Origin: Bacillus sp. X1(2014)
Lineage (GTDB): Bacteria > Bacillota > Bacilli > Bacillales_B > DSM-18226
Direction: 5' to 3'
NCBI RefSeq assembly: GCF_007678255.1
Contig: NZ_VEED01000004.1
Coordinates: 298,769-362,768 of the forward strand
DNA length: 64,000 nt
The notes under the pieces are model-generated. The model ran no database searches. It saw only the letters and a list, made by a program, of their open reading frames with translations, and was not told the origin of the DNA. A program made the position numbers and the translations under genes. Of this stretch, positions 15,280-25,398 are shown one piece after another; the first letter of the stretch is position 1; the number at the start of each line of letters is the position of its first letter.

Positions 15280-16815
15280 TTACAATCCATAAACCTCTGT
15301 ATATTTTTTCTCAAGATATTCAACCAAATATTCCGCGTTTAATTCTTCCCCCGTTACCTTAGCAATTAATTCATTCGGTGTATAAAGCTTTCCATATTGA
15401 TGAATCTTTTCTTTTAACCATTCTTGGATAAGATCAAAGCGTCCATTTTCAATATAGTTATAGAAATCTGGAAGGTCTTTTTGAATCGTACGGAGAATTT
15501 GAGCTGCATAGAGATTCCCTAATGAATAGGACGGGAAATAACCGATGCCTCCAAATGACCAATGAACATCCTGCAAGACGCCTACTGTGTCATTACTAGG
15601 TTTTACACCGAGATAATCTTGCATTTTTTGATTCCAAACTTCTGGCAGGTCCTTCGCTTCAATCTCCCCGCTGATTAATGCTTTTTCAATTTCATAACGA
15701 AGCATGATATGCAAATTATAGGTTAATTCATCGGCCTCAACACGGATATATGAAGGCTGCACCGTATTTACAGCCCGATAAAATTCGTCAACAGTCATAT
15801 TTTCGAGCTGCTTTGGAAAATACTCTTGAAGTTTAGGGTAGAAATACTTCCAGAATTCCTTACTGCGGCCGACCATATTTTCTAAGAATCTCGATTGAGA
15901 TTCATGGATACCGAAGGATGCTCCGCTTTGTAGAACAGATTCCTCAAATTGAGGATTGATATGCTGCTCATAAATTCCATGCCCAGCCTCATGAATGGTT
16001 CCAAATAAAGCAGAGCGGACATTTCCTTCTAAATAACGAGTCGTTAATCGTACGTCACCTGTATTAACGGTTTGAGCAAAAGGATGTACCGTTTCATCCA
16101 ATCTACCCGCTTCAAGATCAAAGCCAATAATAGGCAGGATATAGCGGTTAAATTCTTTTTGCTTTTCAATCGAAAACGATTGTTCAAAAATTTCTGCCTG
16201 TGTCCGCTTTCCATTTTGTTGAATTCGTTCTAAAAGCTTAACACTTGAATCTCTTAATTTTGCAAACAGCGGATCGAGTTTTTTCACCGTTAAACCTGGT
16301 TCAAACTCATCCAGAAGGGCATCGTACGGATGGTCCTCATACCCATAGATTTCAGCAAATCTTCGCTTGTAATCAACTATTTTCTCTAAGTACGGAAGGA
16401 AGCGGGCAAAATCATTGTTCTCCCTTGCCTCTTCCCAAGCATCATTTGCCTGAGCCGTTAAGATGCTATATTCCTGAAACAAGTCAGCAGGAATGCTCTT
16501 TGATTTTTGGTAATACTCTTTATATTCTCTAACTTTTGCTCTTGTCACTTCATCTAATAATGCCAAGTTATCAGGAAGAGTTAGCTCCCCTAGCAGCTCT
16601 CCCATTTCCTCAGAAACAGAAAGCTTAAAAATTTCCGTCCGAAGGGTCCCAGTTGCCTTGGCGAATGTACCTCTCCCTTTTTTCGGTGCCATGACTTTTT
16701 GATCCCAGTCAGCTAAACCAATGATGCTTGAAAAATGAGTGATTTTTTCATCCAAAGCCTTAAATTGCCCTAATGCCTTTAGTACCACTGGATCAATGAC
16801 TTTCTGTTCCATCAT
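15280..16815 (-). CDS. M32 family metallocarboxypeptidase (thermostable carboxypeptidase 1 / Taq type)
   Basis: A 511-residue cytoplasmic zinc carboxypeptidase, close to the family norm of about 500. The HExxH zinc motif is GTIHEAGHGIYEQ, and the downstream glutamate region is FGIHESQSRFLENMVGRS. Other M32 signatures are RITTRYLE-like VRLTTRYLE and QPSYIRVEADELTYNLHI. ATGATG at the start follows TAGGAGG; either codon is possible. It resembles Bacillus YpwA. It stands alone between the TerC leader and a divergent penicillin-binding protein. It probably trims peptides from the C-terminus. Confidence 0.94.
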   Translation of the reverse strand: MMEQKVIDPVVLKALGQFKALDEKITHFSSIIGLADWDQKVMAPKKGRGTFAKATGTLRTEIFKLSVSEEMGELLGELTLPDNLALLDEVTRAKVREYKEYYQKSKSIPADLFQEYSILTAQANDAWEEARENNDFARFLPYLEKIVDYKRRFAEIYGYEDHPYDALLDEFEPGLTVKKLDPLFAKLRDSSVKLLERIQQNGKRTQAEIFEQSFSIEKQKEFNRYILPIIGFDLEAGRLDETVHPFAQTVNTGDVRLTTRYLEGNVRSALFGTIHEAGHGIYEQHINPQFEESVLQSGASFGIHESQSRFLENMVGRSKEFWKYFYPKLQEYFPKQLENMTVDEFYRAVNTVQPSYIRVEADELTYNLHIMLRYEIEKALISGEIEAKDLPEVWNQKMQDYLGVKPSNDTVGVLQDVHWSFGGIGYFPSYSLGNLYAAQILRTIQKDLPDFYNYIENGRFDLIQEWLKEKIHQYGKLYTPNELIAKVTGEELNAEYLVEYLEKKYTEVYGL

Positions 16816-17066
16816 CTAGACCTCCTAATCAATCTCTCGTTTCTAAAGATGTTTGTTTTAGAAAAAACCACATCCCTTCTGATTATAAAGTAAAACTTAA
16901 AATATGGGGAAAAATTAGAAATTTTTTTATAGACAAAAAATTTATCAAACTAGAAATGTGTGGATTTATAAATAATGAATTGGAATAATTATCATACTGC
17001 TATTTACAAATGGGCAGGATAGGTATGTAAATCATATTTGTTTAAGTAAAAAGGATGTGCAGGAAA

Positions 17067-19133
17067 TTGGAAAAACAGAAAAAAAATAAGTCCCACTTCC
17101 CCTTTCGTTTAAATATATTATTTTTCAGTGTTTTTTTCTTATTTTCCGTACTAATCCTCCGGCTTGGTTTTGTGCAAATTGTTTATGGTGAAAATTTCAA
17201 AAGAGATTTAGCAAGAAAAGAAGATATCACGATTAGTAGCCCCGTCCCGCGAGGAAGAATCCTTGACCGAGATTACAAAATTATCGTTGATAATGTCCCT
17301 AAAAGTGCCATTTCTTACACCAATGAAGGGTTTAGCCAAGGAGTCATGCTCGAAACAGCTGAAAAGTTAGCAAAACTGATTTCGAAAAAAACAAACAAGG
17401 TGACGGATAGGGATAAACGCGATTTTTGGATTATGACAAATCCAGAACGCGCCGATGCCAAAATCTCAAAAAAGGAAATGGAATTATATTATGCAAAGAA
17501 ATTAACAGATAATGATATTTATAAATTGAAATTAGAACGCATCACAACTGGCGAATTAAAGGAATTGACTAATGAAAAACTAGAGGTCCTTGCACTTTTT
17601 AAAGAGTTTAACAATGGCTACAAGTTTACAACTCAAATCATTAAAAATGAAAACGTGACGGCGAAAGAATTGGCTGTCGTAAGTGAGAATCTGCAATCAC
17701 TCCCAGGGGTGGATACTACTACGGACTGGGAGAGGTCTTACGCTTTCAACCAAACCTTAAAGTCAGTATTAGGAAAAGTAACCAAATCCGATGAAGGGCT
17801 GCCTGCTGAACAATTAGAATATTTTTTAGCAAGAGATTACAGCCGTAATGACAGAGTGGGAAAAAGTCAACTTGAGTGGCAATATGAAAATGTCCTACAT
17901 GGTTACAAATCAAAAATAAAAAATGTAACCGATAAAACAGGAAATGTAATCGAAAACCATCCTATATCAAATGGAAAAAAAGGAAAAGACCTTGTTTTAA
18001 GTATTGATATGGATTTACAAAGGAAGATTGATCGAATCATTGAAGAGGAGCTTTGGGCTGCGAAAAGATATCCTGGAACCTATCTAACAGACAGAGCATA
18101 TGTGGTTTTAATGAACCCAAAAACCGGCGAAGTCTTAGCTATGTCTGGTAAAAAAATAGTAAGAAATAATCAAACAGGCAGAGTAGAAATGGAAGATGAT
18201 GCTCTCGGTACATTTACCACCACCTATAATGTTGGTTCTACTGTCAAGGGAGCAACTATTTTGACTGGATATAAAACAGGCGCGATTACTCCGGGGACAG
18301 TTTTTGATGATACAGGATTAAAAATCAAGGCCACTCCTTTAAAGAAATCCTATGCCTACTTAGGCAGATTAAGTGAAATTAATGCCTTAAAATTATCTTC
18401 CAACGTTTATATGTTCCATACAGCGATAAGAATTGGAAAAGGGCATTATGAATACGAGCAGCCATTAAATATAAGCGCGAAGGCATTTGATACCATTCGT
18501 AACTCGTTTGCCTCGTTCGGTCTTGGAACCAGAACAGGAATTGATTTACCGAATGAGCAATCGGGATTTAAAGGTCAAAGTCACTTGCCGGGATATTTGC
18601 TTGACCTGGTGATTGGTCAATATGATACTTATTCTGCTATGCAGTTGGCACAATATATTTCTACCATCGCAAATGGCGGTTACCGAATGCAGCCGCATGT
18701 TGTGAAACAAATGCTCGAACCAAAAGAAGGAACAAGTGAACTTGGTCCTGTTGTAAAAGAAATATCCCCAACGGTCCTAAATACAATTGATATGAAATCA
18801 GATTGGCTGTATCGCGTCAAATTAGGATTTAGAAAGGTTATGCAAGAACGTGGCGGCACGGCTTATAAATATTTCGGAAATGCACCCTACTCTCCTGCCG
18901 GAAAAACAGGTACAGCTGAAGCTTTTTACGACGGACCAGAGCGGTACCGATTTGGGAAAGAACCACCACCAGTTATGAACCTTAGTTTGGTAAGTTATGC
19001 TCCTAGTTCGAATCCTGAAGTGGCTATGGCGGTAATTGTACCATGGGCTTACCAGGGCAAAAAAGACAATCGGGCAAACTTGAAAATAGGACGCCGTGTT
19101 TTAGATACTTATTTTCAGATGAAGAAAAGATAA
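17067..19133 (+). CDS. Class B penicillin-binding protein (PBP2-like transpeptidase)
   Basis: A membrane-anchored D,D-transpeptidase for peptidoglycan cross-linking, about 688 residues. An N-terminal helix (ILFFSVFFLFSVLILRLGFV) leads to the dimerisation domain with PRGRILDRD. The catalytic domain has SxxK as STVK near residue 391, SxN as SSN near 444 and KTG as AGKTGTAEA near 612. It resembles the elongation-type PbpA/PbpH group. I prefer a TTG start at 17067 over the ATG at 17055, because the ATG abuts its AAGG and would give an unusual MCRK end. It is monocistronic and a terminator follows. Confidence 0.92.
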   Translation: MEKQKKNKSHFPFRLNILFFSVFFLFSVLILRLGFVQIVYGENFKRDLARKEDITISSPVPRGRILDRDYKIIVDNVPKSAISYTNEGFSQGVMLETAEKLAKLISKKTNKVTDRDKRDFWIMTNPERADAKISKKEMELYYAKKLTDNDIYKLKLERITTGELKELTNEKLEVLALFKEFNNGYKFTTQIIKNENVTAKELAVVSENLQSLPGVDTTTDWERSYAFNQTLKSVLGKVTKSDEGLPAEQLEYFLARDYSRNDRVGKSQLEWQYENVLHGYKSKIKNVTDKTGNVIENHPISNGKKGKDLVLSIDMDLQRKIDRIIEEELWAAKRYPGTYLTDRAYVVLMNPKTGEVLAMSGKKIVRNNQTGRVEMEDDALGTFTTTYNVGSTVKGATILTGYKTGAITPGTVFDDTGLKIKATPLKKSYAYLGRLSEINALKLSSNVYMFHTAIRIGKGHYEYEQPLNISAKAFDTIRNSFASFGLGTRTGIDLPNEQSGFKGQSHLPGYLLDLVIGQYDTYSAMQLAQYISTIANGGYRMQPHVVKQMLEPKEGTSELGPVVKEISPTVLNTIDMKSDWLYRVKLGFRKVMQERGGTAYKYFGNAPYSPAGKTGTAEAFYDGPERYRFGKEPPPVMNLSLVSYAPSSNPEVAMAVIVPWAYQGKKDNRANLKIGRRVLDTYFQMKKR

Positions 19134-19140
19134 TCAATCT

Positions 19141-19172
19141 TAGGGTGCCAATGAATGGCATCCTTTTTATTC
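19141..19172 (+). terminator. Terminator of the PBP gene
   Basis: GGGTGCCA and TGGCATCC enclose ATGAA, followed by TTTTTATT. Confidence 0.75.
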
Positions 19173-19183
19173 CGTTATTCCCT

Positions 19184-19639
19184 TTATTCATTTTTCCTTA
19201 ACACAGATTTCACAGCCTTTTCTATTTCTGCATAACCGGTGCATCGACAAATGTTTGACTCCAACCATTCCTTGATGATTTTATCTTCTGCATCTGGATG
19301 CTGCTTGATTAACGAGTGACAGTTCATTATAAACCCAGGTGTGCAGTAGCCACATTGGAAAGCAAAATTTTCAACAAAAGCCTGCTGGATGGGTGTACTC
19401 TCCAAACCTTCAATTGTTGTTACCTTCTTTCCATCCGCTTCAACAGCAAGCATTAGACATGATTTCATCGGCCACCCATCAACATTGACTGTACAAGCGC
19501 CGCAATCCCCGTTCAAACACCCAGGCTTTGCACCAGTCAGTCCAAGACCTCGGATTGCATATAAAAGGGTATCGCCTGACCGTACCATTACACTTTGCTT
19601 TTCTCCATTAATATTTAGTATAAGCGAATGCGATTTCAC
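19184..19639 (-). CDS. Molybdenum hydroxylase, [2Fe-2S] subunit
   Basis: The small electron-transfer subunit of a xanthine-dehydrogenase-type enzyme, 151 residues. The plant-ferredoxin-like cluster motif is GCLNGDCGACTVNV plus a later SCLM cysteine. The second cluster domain carries CGYCTPGFIM and CRCTGY. The GTG at 19639 is preceded by AAGGAGGG, while the longer TTG start would lie inside that site. It is the last gene of a three-gene operon whose order is Mo subunit, FAD subunit, FeS subunit. Electrons would pass from the molybdenum site through both clusters to FAD. Confidence 0.93.
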   Translation of the reverse strand: MKSHSLILNINGEKQSVMVRSGDTLLYAIRGLGLTGAKPGCLNGDCGACTVNVDGWPMKSCLMLAVEADGKKVTTIEGLESTPIQQAFVENFAFQCGYCTPGFIMNCHSLIKQHPDAEDKIIKEWLESNICRCTGYAEIEKAVKSVLRKNE

Positions 19640-19674
19640 CCCTAACCCTCCTTCCTTCAATTAAACTATCAATC

Positions 19675-20511
19675 TCAAGAAACAGGACCCAATGCAGCAA
19701 ACACATCTGACAAGATATTCCGTAATACAAAAAGCCTGTATTCTGCTGACCCTTCAACATCATCTAAAATCGGCTTTGGTAACTTAGCAAGGGCATTAGT
19801 AATTCTTTGAGTCAAAGGCAGTTCTTTATTATTTAAAGAAGACTCCAACTCCTTTGACCGGAACGGAAATGGGCACAAGCCACTGATTGCAAAGCGCACC
19901 TCCTGCCCCAATTTTAATGCGGCTACTGTAATTAGTGGATAACCAGTGTCCCACTGTTGACGGCGTTTGATACTAATAAATGGTGCGGCTATGAACCGGG
20001 ATTCTGTTGCTAATTGAACAAGTAATTCCCCTTTTTTCAATTGAAGCTGCTCTTGAAATATTTCATTGATTAGCACCATCTTTTTTCCATCGGGACCAAC
20101 AATTAATACTTTGCTGTCCGCGAGCAAAAATGGTAAAACAGCTTCTCGATAAAAAATTCGTGCACATATATTCCCACCTAAAGTAATTTTCCCACGTGCC
20201 GTATGGTCCGCAACTTCACTAGCTGTATGAGTTAGCAATGGAAAAAGATTTGCCTCTTCAATCTTTGTAAGTGAAAGGGTACTGCCTAGCAGCAAATGAT
20301 CACCGTTTACCTGCATTACCTTGGATTCAGGGATATCCTTAATATCAATAACCGCCTCGGTATACGCTAAATCGATTCTTCCAAGCGTAATTAACTCCGT
20401 GCCGCCAGAAAAGAACATTGGATTCTTTCCATCTTTATCTAGAGACTGATATAAATCGACTGCCTCGTTTAATGTGGCTGGTTTAAAATAATCAAACTCA
20501 AAGGGAAGCAT
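19675..20511 (-). CDS. Molybdenum hydroxylase, FAD-binding subunit
   Basis: The medium FAD subunit of the three-gene molybdenum hydroxylase, 278 residues, similar in size to PucC/CoxM. FAD-binding patterns are FFSGGTELI near residues 35-43 and HTARGKITLGGNICAR near 105-120, with VQLATESRFIAAPF and a C-terminal CO-dehydrogenase-flavoprotein-type domain. The start overlaps the end of the large-subunit gene by 14 nt, so the two are coupled. It passes electrons to an acceptor such as NAD+ or oxygen. Which one cannot be told. Confidence 0.92.
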   Translation of the reverse strand: MLPFEFDYFKPATLNEAVDLYQSLDKDGKNPMFFSGGTELITLGRIDLAYTEAVIDIKDIPESKVMQVNGDHLLLGSTLSLTKIEEANLFPLLTHTASEVADHTARGKITLGGNICARIFYREAVLPFLLADSKVLIVGPDGKKMVLINEIFQEQLQLKKGELLVQLATESRFIAAPFISIKRRQQWDTGYPLITVAALKLGQEVRFAISGLCPFPFRSKELESSLNNKELPLTQRITNALAKLPKPILDDVEGSAEYRLFVLRNILSDVFAALGPVS

Positions 20512-22828
20512 TTTTTTGCGCCTCCTTTGCTTTCCAAATCAATTCAGGAATAAGCGGTAGATGGTGAAGTGAAACCCCTGCAGCCGTAGACAAGGCATTA
20601 CCGAGTGCACCAGGCATACCCATTAATCCATGCTCCCCCACACCTCGTGCCCCATACGGACCATCTAATAGCGGTGTTTCAACGAATCCCACTATATATT
20701 CAGGATTTTCTCCATAGCGGAGGGGCCGATAGGTTCGGAGCTGGGGATTAAGAACCCGGCCTTGATCGTCAAAATAAAACGTTTCCCTGCCAGCAAATGC
20801 TAATCCCATGCTCATCGCACCCATTACTTGGCCTAATGCAGCTTTTTCATTTAAAACTCGCCCAATGTCAACCACCGTACAGGCCTTCAATACCCTATAG
20901 GTATAATCTCTTTTATCAAATTCAATTTCTACACCATAGGCTGCAACTGTCCACTCAGGCCCCGGCTTACCTGCCCCAGTTTCAGGATCCAAATGGGTTA
21001 TATGACGTAAGATATAATTCCCTCGCCCAATAATTTGTCCGCCTATCGAATTACCATTAGGATATTGATAACCATAGCAGATGTCTTTAATCGGAATTCC
21101 TATGGATGGATCATCCCTCAAAAAGACTCGGTTATTAGCTACCACAAGATCTTCTGTCGGTGCTCTTAAAACGGTCGAAGCAATTCCCTTTAATTGCCTG
21201 ATCACATCATCCGCCGCTTCGAGCAGTGCCCTTCCTGCCATAAATGTTCCTCTGCTAGCGACAGTTTTCCAATGCTCTGGTGTTGTTTGCGTATCCACTT
21301 CCATCCGAACATGTATCTTATCCACACTCATCTTCAGCCTTTCTGCCAGTATCTGAGCAAGGACTGTCTTCGTTCCAGTTCCAATTTCAATTACACCAGA
21401 AAGTAAATTGATACTTCCATCTGGATTAAATGTTAATATCACTCCCGAAGGGGCATTGGGATCAATCGTCGATGTTTTCCAACTGCAGCTAACCCCCTTT
21501 ACTCTCACAAACCGCTCGTTTACCTCTTTGATCGTACCTTCATCCCACTTGATTAAATCTCTTACTCGCTCAATACACTGTTGTAAGTTACCGACATTAC
21601 TTTTATTTAAACGGACCCTTGTCGGAGTCGTATCCCCCGGTTTTATTGCATTTATATACCGAAGTTTAAGCGGGTCCATTTTTAATTTTAGAGCTAGTAA
21701 ATCAAATGTTCGTTCAATAGCAAAGGAAAGTTCAGAATGACTAAAGCCTCTAAATGGGGCTGCATAGGGGTGGTTTGTATACATGCAGTAGGAATCACAC
21801 CAGACATTTGGTATGTTATATGGTCCAGTACAATCCGACGCTCCAGCCCTAGTAAGATCAATCGCTTTATCGGAATAGGCACCGCCATCCCATAAAAAGC
21901 GGATTTCCGCCGCTCTTATTTTCCCGCTGTGATCGGCTCCAATTTTAATCTTTGCATCTAAACCGATGTGACACGGCGATGTTAAGATATCTTCTTCTCG
22001 CGTGTTTAAGATCTCTACCGGTTTTCCACCCACTGCTTTAGATGCAAGATAGGCCAGGACCTCCAGTTGTACGGCTGCCTTTCCTCCATATGCACCGCCA
22101 ACAAGTGGTGTTCGAACAATAATCTTCCCCATATCCTCACCAAAGTAATCAGCGATTAGCCTTTTAACCATAAAAGGGGCTTGAGAAGATGTAGTAATAA
22201 AGATATTCCCATCGGGCATGATTTCGGCAGACGCACACCTTGTTTCCATTGCCGCATGATCAGAAGGAGAAAAAGAATAACTTGCTTCCACCACTGTGTT
22301 TGTGTCAGCCCACCCTTTTTCCATATTACCTTTACGAATTTTTATATGGGTAGCAATGTTGGTGTCAGGCACCGGGTGAGAGTCATCCTCCTTTTTATAT
22401 TTCCCTAAGTTCTCATGGACTAAGGGTGCTCCTTTTTCAAATGCTTGGGACGGGGAGTTTACGACCGGCAATAATTCATATTGGACTTTAATCAGGTCAG
22501 CCGCCATCTTAGCCTGCGCTGGTGAATCAGCTACAACAAGTGCAACCGTTTCACCGTGGTAGCGGACCTTATCAAAGGCGATAGGCGGCCGGTCTCGGAT
22601 GGCCTCCCCTGTTAATGGATACTCCTTTCCAGCCAGAATGGCCCTAACCCCATTAATCTTCCAAGCTTCGGATGCGTCAATTTTCACTATCTTCGCATGG
22701 CCATAAGGACTAATGACCATTTTGCCCGATAACATCGGATTGGAATGGTAATCATGGGTATATTTCGCCCTCCCTGAAACTTTATCAAGAGCCTCTTTGC
22801 GAATGACACTTTTCCCAATAACCTCCAA
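20498..22828 (-). CDS. Molybdenum hydroxylase, molybdopterin-binding catalytic subunit
   Basis: The catalytic subunit, about 776 residues, of the xanthine dehydrogenase/aldehyde oxidase superfamily. It has the N-terminal 'a/b hammerhead' with DKVSGRAKYTHDY, then PLVGGAYGGKAAVQLE, APFRGFSHSE and the catalytic glutamate motif GARGVGEHGLMG near the C-terminus. I use TTG at 22828, because GGAGG lies 6 nt upstream and the longer GTG start would overlap it. The APFRGF loop differs from the CO dehydrogenase AYRCSFR loop, so CO oxidation is unlikely. A purine or other N-heterocycle is possible. No maturation (XdhC-like) or permease gene is adjacent. A GGTGTCAGGCACC element lies in the coding region at 22361. 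Confidence 0.93.
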   Translation of the reverse strand: MEVIGKSVIRKEALDKVSGRAKYTHDYHSNPMLSGKMVISPYGHAKIVKIDASEAWKINGVRAILAGKEYPLTGEAIRDRPPIAFDKVRYHGETVALVVADSPAQAKMAADLIKVQYELLPVVNSPSQAFEKGAPLVHENLGKYKKEDDSHPVPDTNIATHIKIRKGNMEKGWADTNTVVEASYSFSPSDHAAMETRCASAEIMPDGNIFITTSSQAPFMVKRLIADYFGEDMGKIIVRTPLVGGAYGGKAAVQLEVLAYLASKAVGGKPVEILNTREEDILTSPCHIGLDAKIKIGADHSGKIRAAEIRFLWDGGAYSDKAIDLTRAGASDCTGPYNIPNVWCDSYCMYTNHPYAAPFRGFSHSELSFAIERTFDLLALKLKMDPLKLRYINAIKPGDTTPTRVRLNKSNVGNLQQCIERVRDLIKWDEGTIKEVNERFVRVKGVSCSWKTSTIDPNAPSGVILTFNPDGSINLLSGVIEIGTGTKTVLAQILAERLKMSVDKIHVRMEVDTQTTPEHWKTVASRGTFMAGRALLEAADDVIRQLKGIASTVLRAPTEDLVVANNRVFLRDDPSIGIPIKDICYGYQYPNGNSIGGQIIGRGNYILRHITHLDPETGAGKPGPEWTVAAYGVEIEFDKRDYTYRVLKACTVVDIGRVLNEKAALGQVMGAMSMGLAFAGRETFYFDDQGRVLNPQLRTYRPLRYGENPEYIVGFVETPLLDGPYGARGVGEHGLMGMPGALGNALSTAAGVSLHHLPLIPELIWKAKEAQKNASL

Positions 22829-22984
22829 ATTTATCCCTCCCCCCACATTTATGTGGATTACCTATCCTATTTATATTTATTTGGAGGCTATTCCTAGAAT
22901 GATATATTTATTAATTGCTGACTAAATATCCATATTTGTGTAAAACCTAACATAAATCATTATTGGAATAATTGGGTGAAAAAT

Positions 22985-23462
22985 ATGGGACTTGTTATGT
23001 ATATAATTATTGCTTGCTTGGTTGGTTTTGACCGTCTTCTTTTCATCGAAAAAGAAATTACCCAGTAATGTAAATATCATACTATTTCTAGCGATTCAGA
23101 TTGTTCAAATCAACATTTTTACAATCATATCCCTTAAAATGAATTTATTTACTTTTGGTAAAGATCCGGTAGAATTTATCACTGTTTTAATTTATCGGGA
23201 CCTCATCATTCCATATTTACTGCTATTATTTGTCAATCAGTTGTCATTCACTAAGATGACTAGTATCAGAATACTCATTACAGCGGTTATTTTGACCCTT
23301 TTATTGGTTTGTGAAAATTTACTAAGAATATTAGGATATAGTCATAACCATCATTGGTCCATCTGGCAATTCAGCCTAGTTTGTATCGGGCAGATGGTTT
23401 ACTCGCTACTTATTGAGAAAATGTTAATGAAATTAGCGTCTAGGAGAAACAGGAATATAATG
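22985..23462 (+). pseudogene. Frameshifted CBO0543-like membrane gene, first of a decayed pair
   Basis: The likely original start is an ATG at 22985 after GGGTGA, but its frame stops after about 27 codons. A different frame then gives four hydrophobic segments up to RRNRN, matching in length and pattern the intact protein at 59811-60305 (for example a matching YSLLIEK / YLFF end region). The frame runs into the second gene without a stop. An alternative is use of the TTG at 23010, which has no ribosome binding site. I judge it a pseudogene; sequencing error is the other explanation. Confidence 0.6.
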
Positions 23463-23967
23463 GTCCATCTAATCTATGATCGTCGCTTTGATATAAATGA
23501 ATGGTTTGTTCTTGGAATGATCTTTGGGGGGCTTGGTTTCATTTATTTTTGCCTAAAAAATTACCAGAATTGACAGCCGCCTATTGTTTCCTCATTGGCC
23601 CTTTTCTAGGAATGATTTTTGACCATACTATTGCCGTTCCACCGTTGGATTTATATGATGTTGGTGACGAAGCAATCTACTCTTTATTTGTTTGCTTTCC
23701 TATACGATGTACGCACCATTTGGATATATTTTTGTTTATTTTTATGAACGCTTTAAAATTACTGGTCAGAAAAAAGTATGGTATATTATCATTTGGACCA
23801 TTATGGCAATCCTTTTAGAAAGGCTTTGTGTGACCATTGGTGTTTTTCAATACAAAAATGGGTATAAGATCGCCTATTCTATCCCGATCTACTTTTTTGT
23901 TGAAAGCCTCCTACTCTTTTTCTATTTGAATTTTTTTCAAAAAAAAAGACTCCCCGTCGGAAGTTAA
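23460..23967 (+). pseudogene. Frameshifted CBO0543-like membrane gene, second of the pair
   Basis: The conserved protein is spread over three frames. Segment one (from ATG 23460) reads DINEWFVLGMIFGGLGFIYF. A one-base loss in the T-run near 23550 moves it to LPELTAAYCF...PLDLYDVGDEAIYSLFV. A second slip near 23690 moves it to MYAPFGYIFVYFYERFK...VFQYKNGYKIAYSIPIY. Together these align with the intact protein at 59336-59830, which has FDFYDIMDG, YPPYSYLFLYLYKKY and VFHYKNGNSLIYSV. Two separate homopolymer slips argue for real decay, though assembly error is possible. Confidence 0.68.
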
Positions 23968-24005
23968 AAATTAAATAAATTCTATTTCGAGCAAAGGAAA
24001 ATAAA

Positions 24006-25376
24006 ATGAAGAAAAATCGAGCATTATTTTTAACAGCGGTTGCCTCAGGCACGATGTTAAATCCGCTTAACTCATCTATGATTGCATTAGCATTACACAG
24101 TATTCAAAAGGATTTTCACCTTTCTTTTTCAACTGTTTCTTGGCTAATCTCCAGCTTTTATTTAGCAAGTGCGGTTGCACAGCCAGTAACGGGAAAAATT
24201 GGTGATATTTTCGGTCGAAAAAAGACCTTCTTAATTGGGCTTATTTTAGTTGCCCTATCTGCTCTTGGTGCAGCTCTTGCCTCTACCTTTCTGATGTTAT
24301 TGATCATGAGACTTTTTCAATCGATTGGCAGCAGTGCCATATACCCATCCGGAATGGCGTTAATTCGTGATCATATTAAGGATAGACAGGCCTCAGCTCT
24401 AGCTGTTTTATCAATTTTTGCTTCAGCAATGGTAGCGCTTGGACCGACCATTGGTGGTTTCTTAATCGTGCTAGGGAATTGGCCAGCCATCTTTTGGGTC
24501 AATTTCCCGTTTATTATCCTTAGTTTTCTGCTTGGTTGGTATATGTTTCCTAAGGACATTAAACAGGACAAGTCTCACATGAAAGAGTTATTATCCCATC
24601 TAGATTTTCTTGGAATCGGATTTTTTGCTGCAGGAATGGTCTTCTTTTTATGGTTCCTGTTATCCTTTGAAGAAAAAATTCATTATTTATCAGGTTTGGT
24701 TGGAATCATCTTTTTCGGTTTATTTGCTTGGAGGGAGTTAAGGGTTAAAGAGCCATTTATTGATATACGGATTTTTAGAATACATCCAAAACTTTCGATG
24801 GTCTATATCCAGTTTATTTTTTTAAATATCTTTTTCTATTGTTTATTTTTCGGATTGCCTAGTTATTTTCAAGAAGGAATGGGTTTAAGTGTTGAATTAA
24901 GCGGTATGTTAATGCTATTTATGTCAGGAGTTAGCATTATTATATCAACTGTTACTGGAAAATGGATTGACCGTACGGGTGTAAACCAGCCAATTATGGT
25001 TGGGGCATTCATATCAATTATTGGTGCGTTGACTTTTATGTTGTTTTTTGTTCAATCCTCCTATCTTGGTATTGGGATTATTTTATCAATCATGGGCTTA
25101 AGCTACGGAATTGGAAATGTTGTTCTCCAAGTGGCGATGGTGAAGGAAAGTCCAAAAGAGATAATTGGCACCACCTCTGGCCTGTTTCAAACCTGCCGAT
25201 ATTTAGGCTCAATTCTAGCATCGATTATCTTGGGATTAATTTTTGGAGAAAACATTACTGAGGAAAGCATGAAAATCATCGGAGCGGTATTAGTGGTTAC
25301 AGGAATCATTAGCTTTTTAATGAGCTTATGGTTTTCACGAGAGACAATAAATCTTAAAAAAATGCGGCATGTTTGA
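24006..25376 (+). CDS. MFS transporter, drug:H+ antiporter type
   Basis: A 456-residue major facilitator with about 13-14 membrane helices, likely a multidrug or small-molecule exporter. Signature A is KIGDIFGRKKTFLIG between helices 2 and 3. The antiporter motif C region resembles SAMVALGPTIGGFLIV, and the N-terminal LNPLNSSMIALALHSIQKDF is typical of the DHA2/EmrB-like group. The ATG follows AAAGGAAA. No regulator lies next to it; upstream is the decayed membrane pair. Substrate unknown. Confidence 0.9.
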   Translation: MKKNRALFLTAVASGTMLNPLNSSMIALALHSIQKDFHLSFSTVSWLISSFYLASAVAQPVTGKIGDIFGRKKTFLIGLILVALSALGAALASTFLMLLIMRLFQSIGSSAIYPSGMALIRDHIKDRQASALAVLSIFASAMVALGPTIGGFLIVLGNWPAIFWVNFPFIILSFLLGWYMFPKDIKQDKSHMKELLSHLDFLGIGFFAAGMVFFLWFLLSFEEKIHYLSGLVGIIFFGLFAWRELRVKEPFIDIRIFRIHPKLSMVYIQFIFLNIFFYCLFFGLPSYFQEGMGLSVELSGMLMLFMSGVSIIISTVTGKWIDRTGVNQPIMVGAFISIIGALTFMLFFVQSSYLGIGIILSIMGLSYGIGNVVLQVAMVKESPKEIIGTTSGLFQTCRYLGSILASIILGLIFGENITEESMKIIGAVLVVTGIISFLMSLWFSRETINLKKMRHV

Positions 25377-25398
25377 TGTTAAACTATTATCGATATAA

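Noticed and set aside
20498..22828. Aerobic CO dehydrogenase large subunit (coxL)
   Set aside because: The active-site loop reads APFRGF rather than the AYRCSFR loop of form I CO dehydrogenase.
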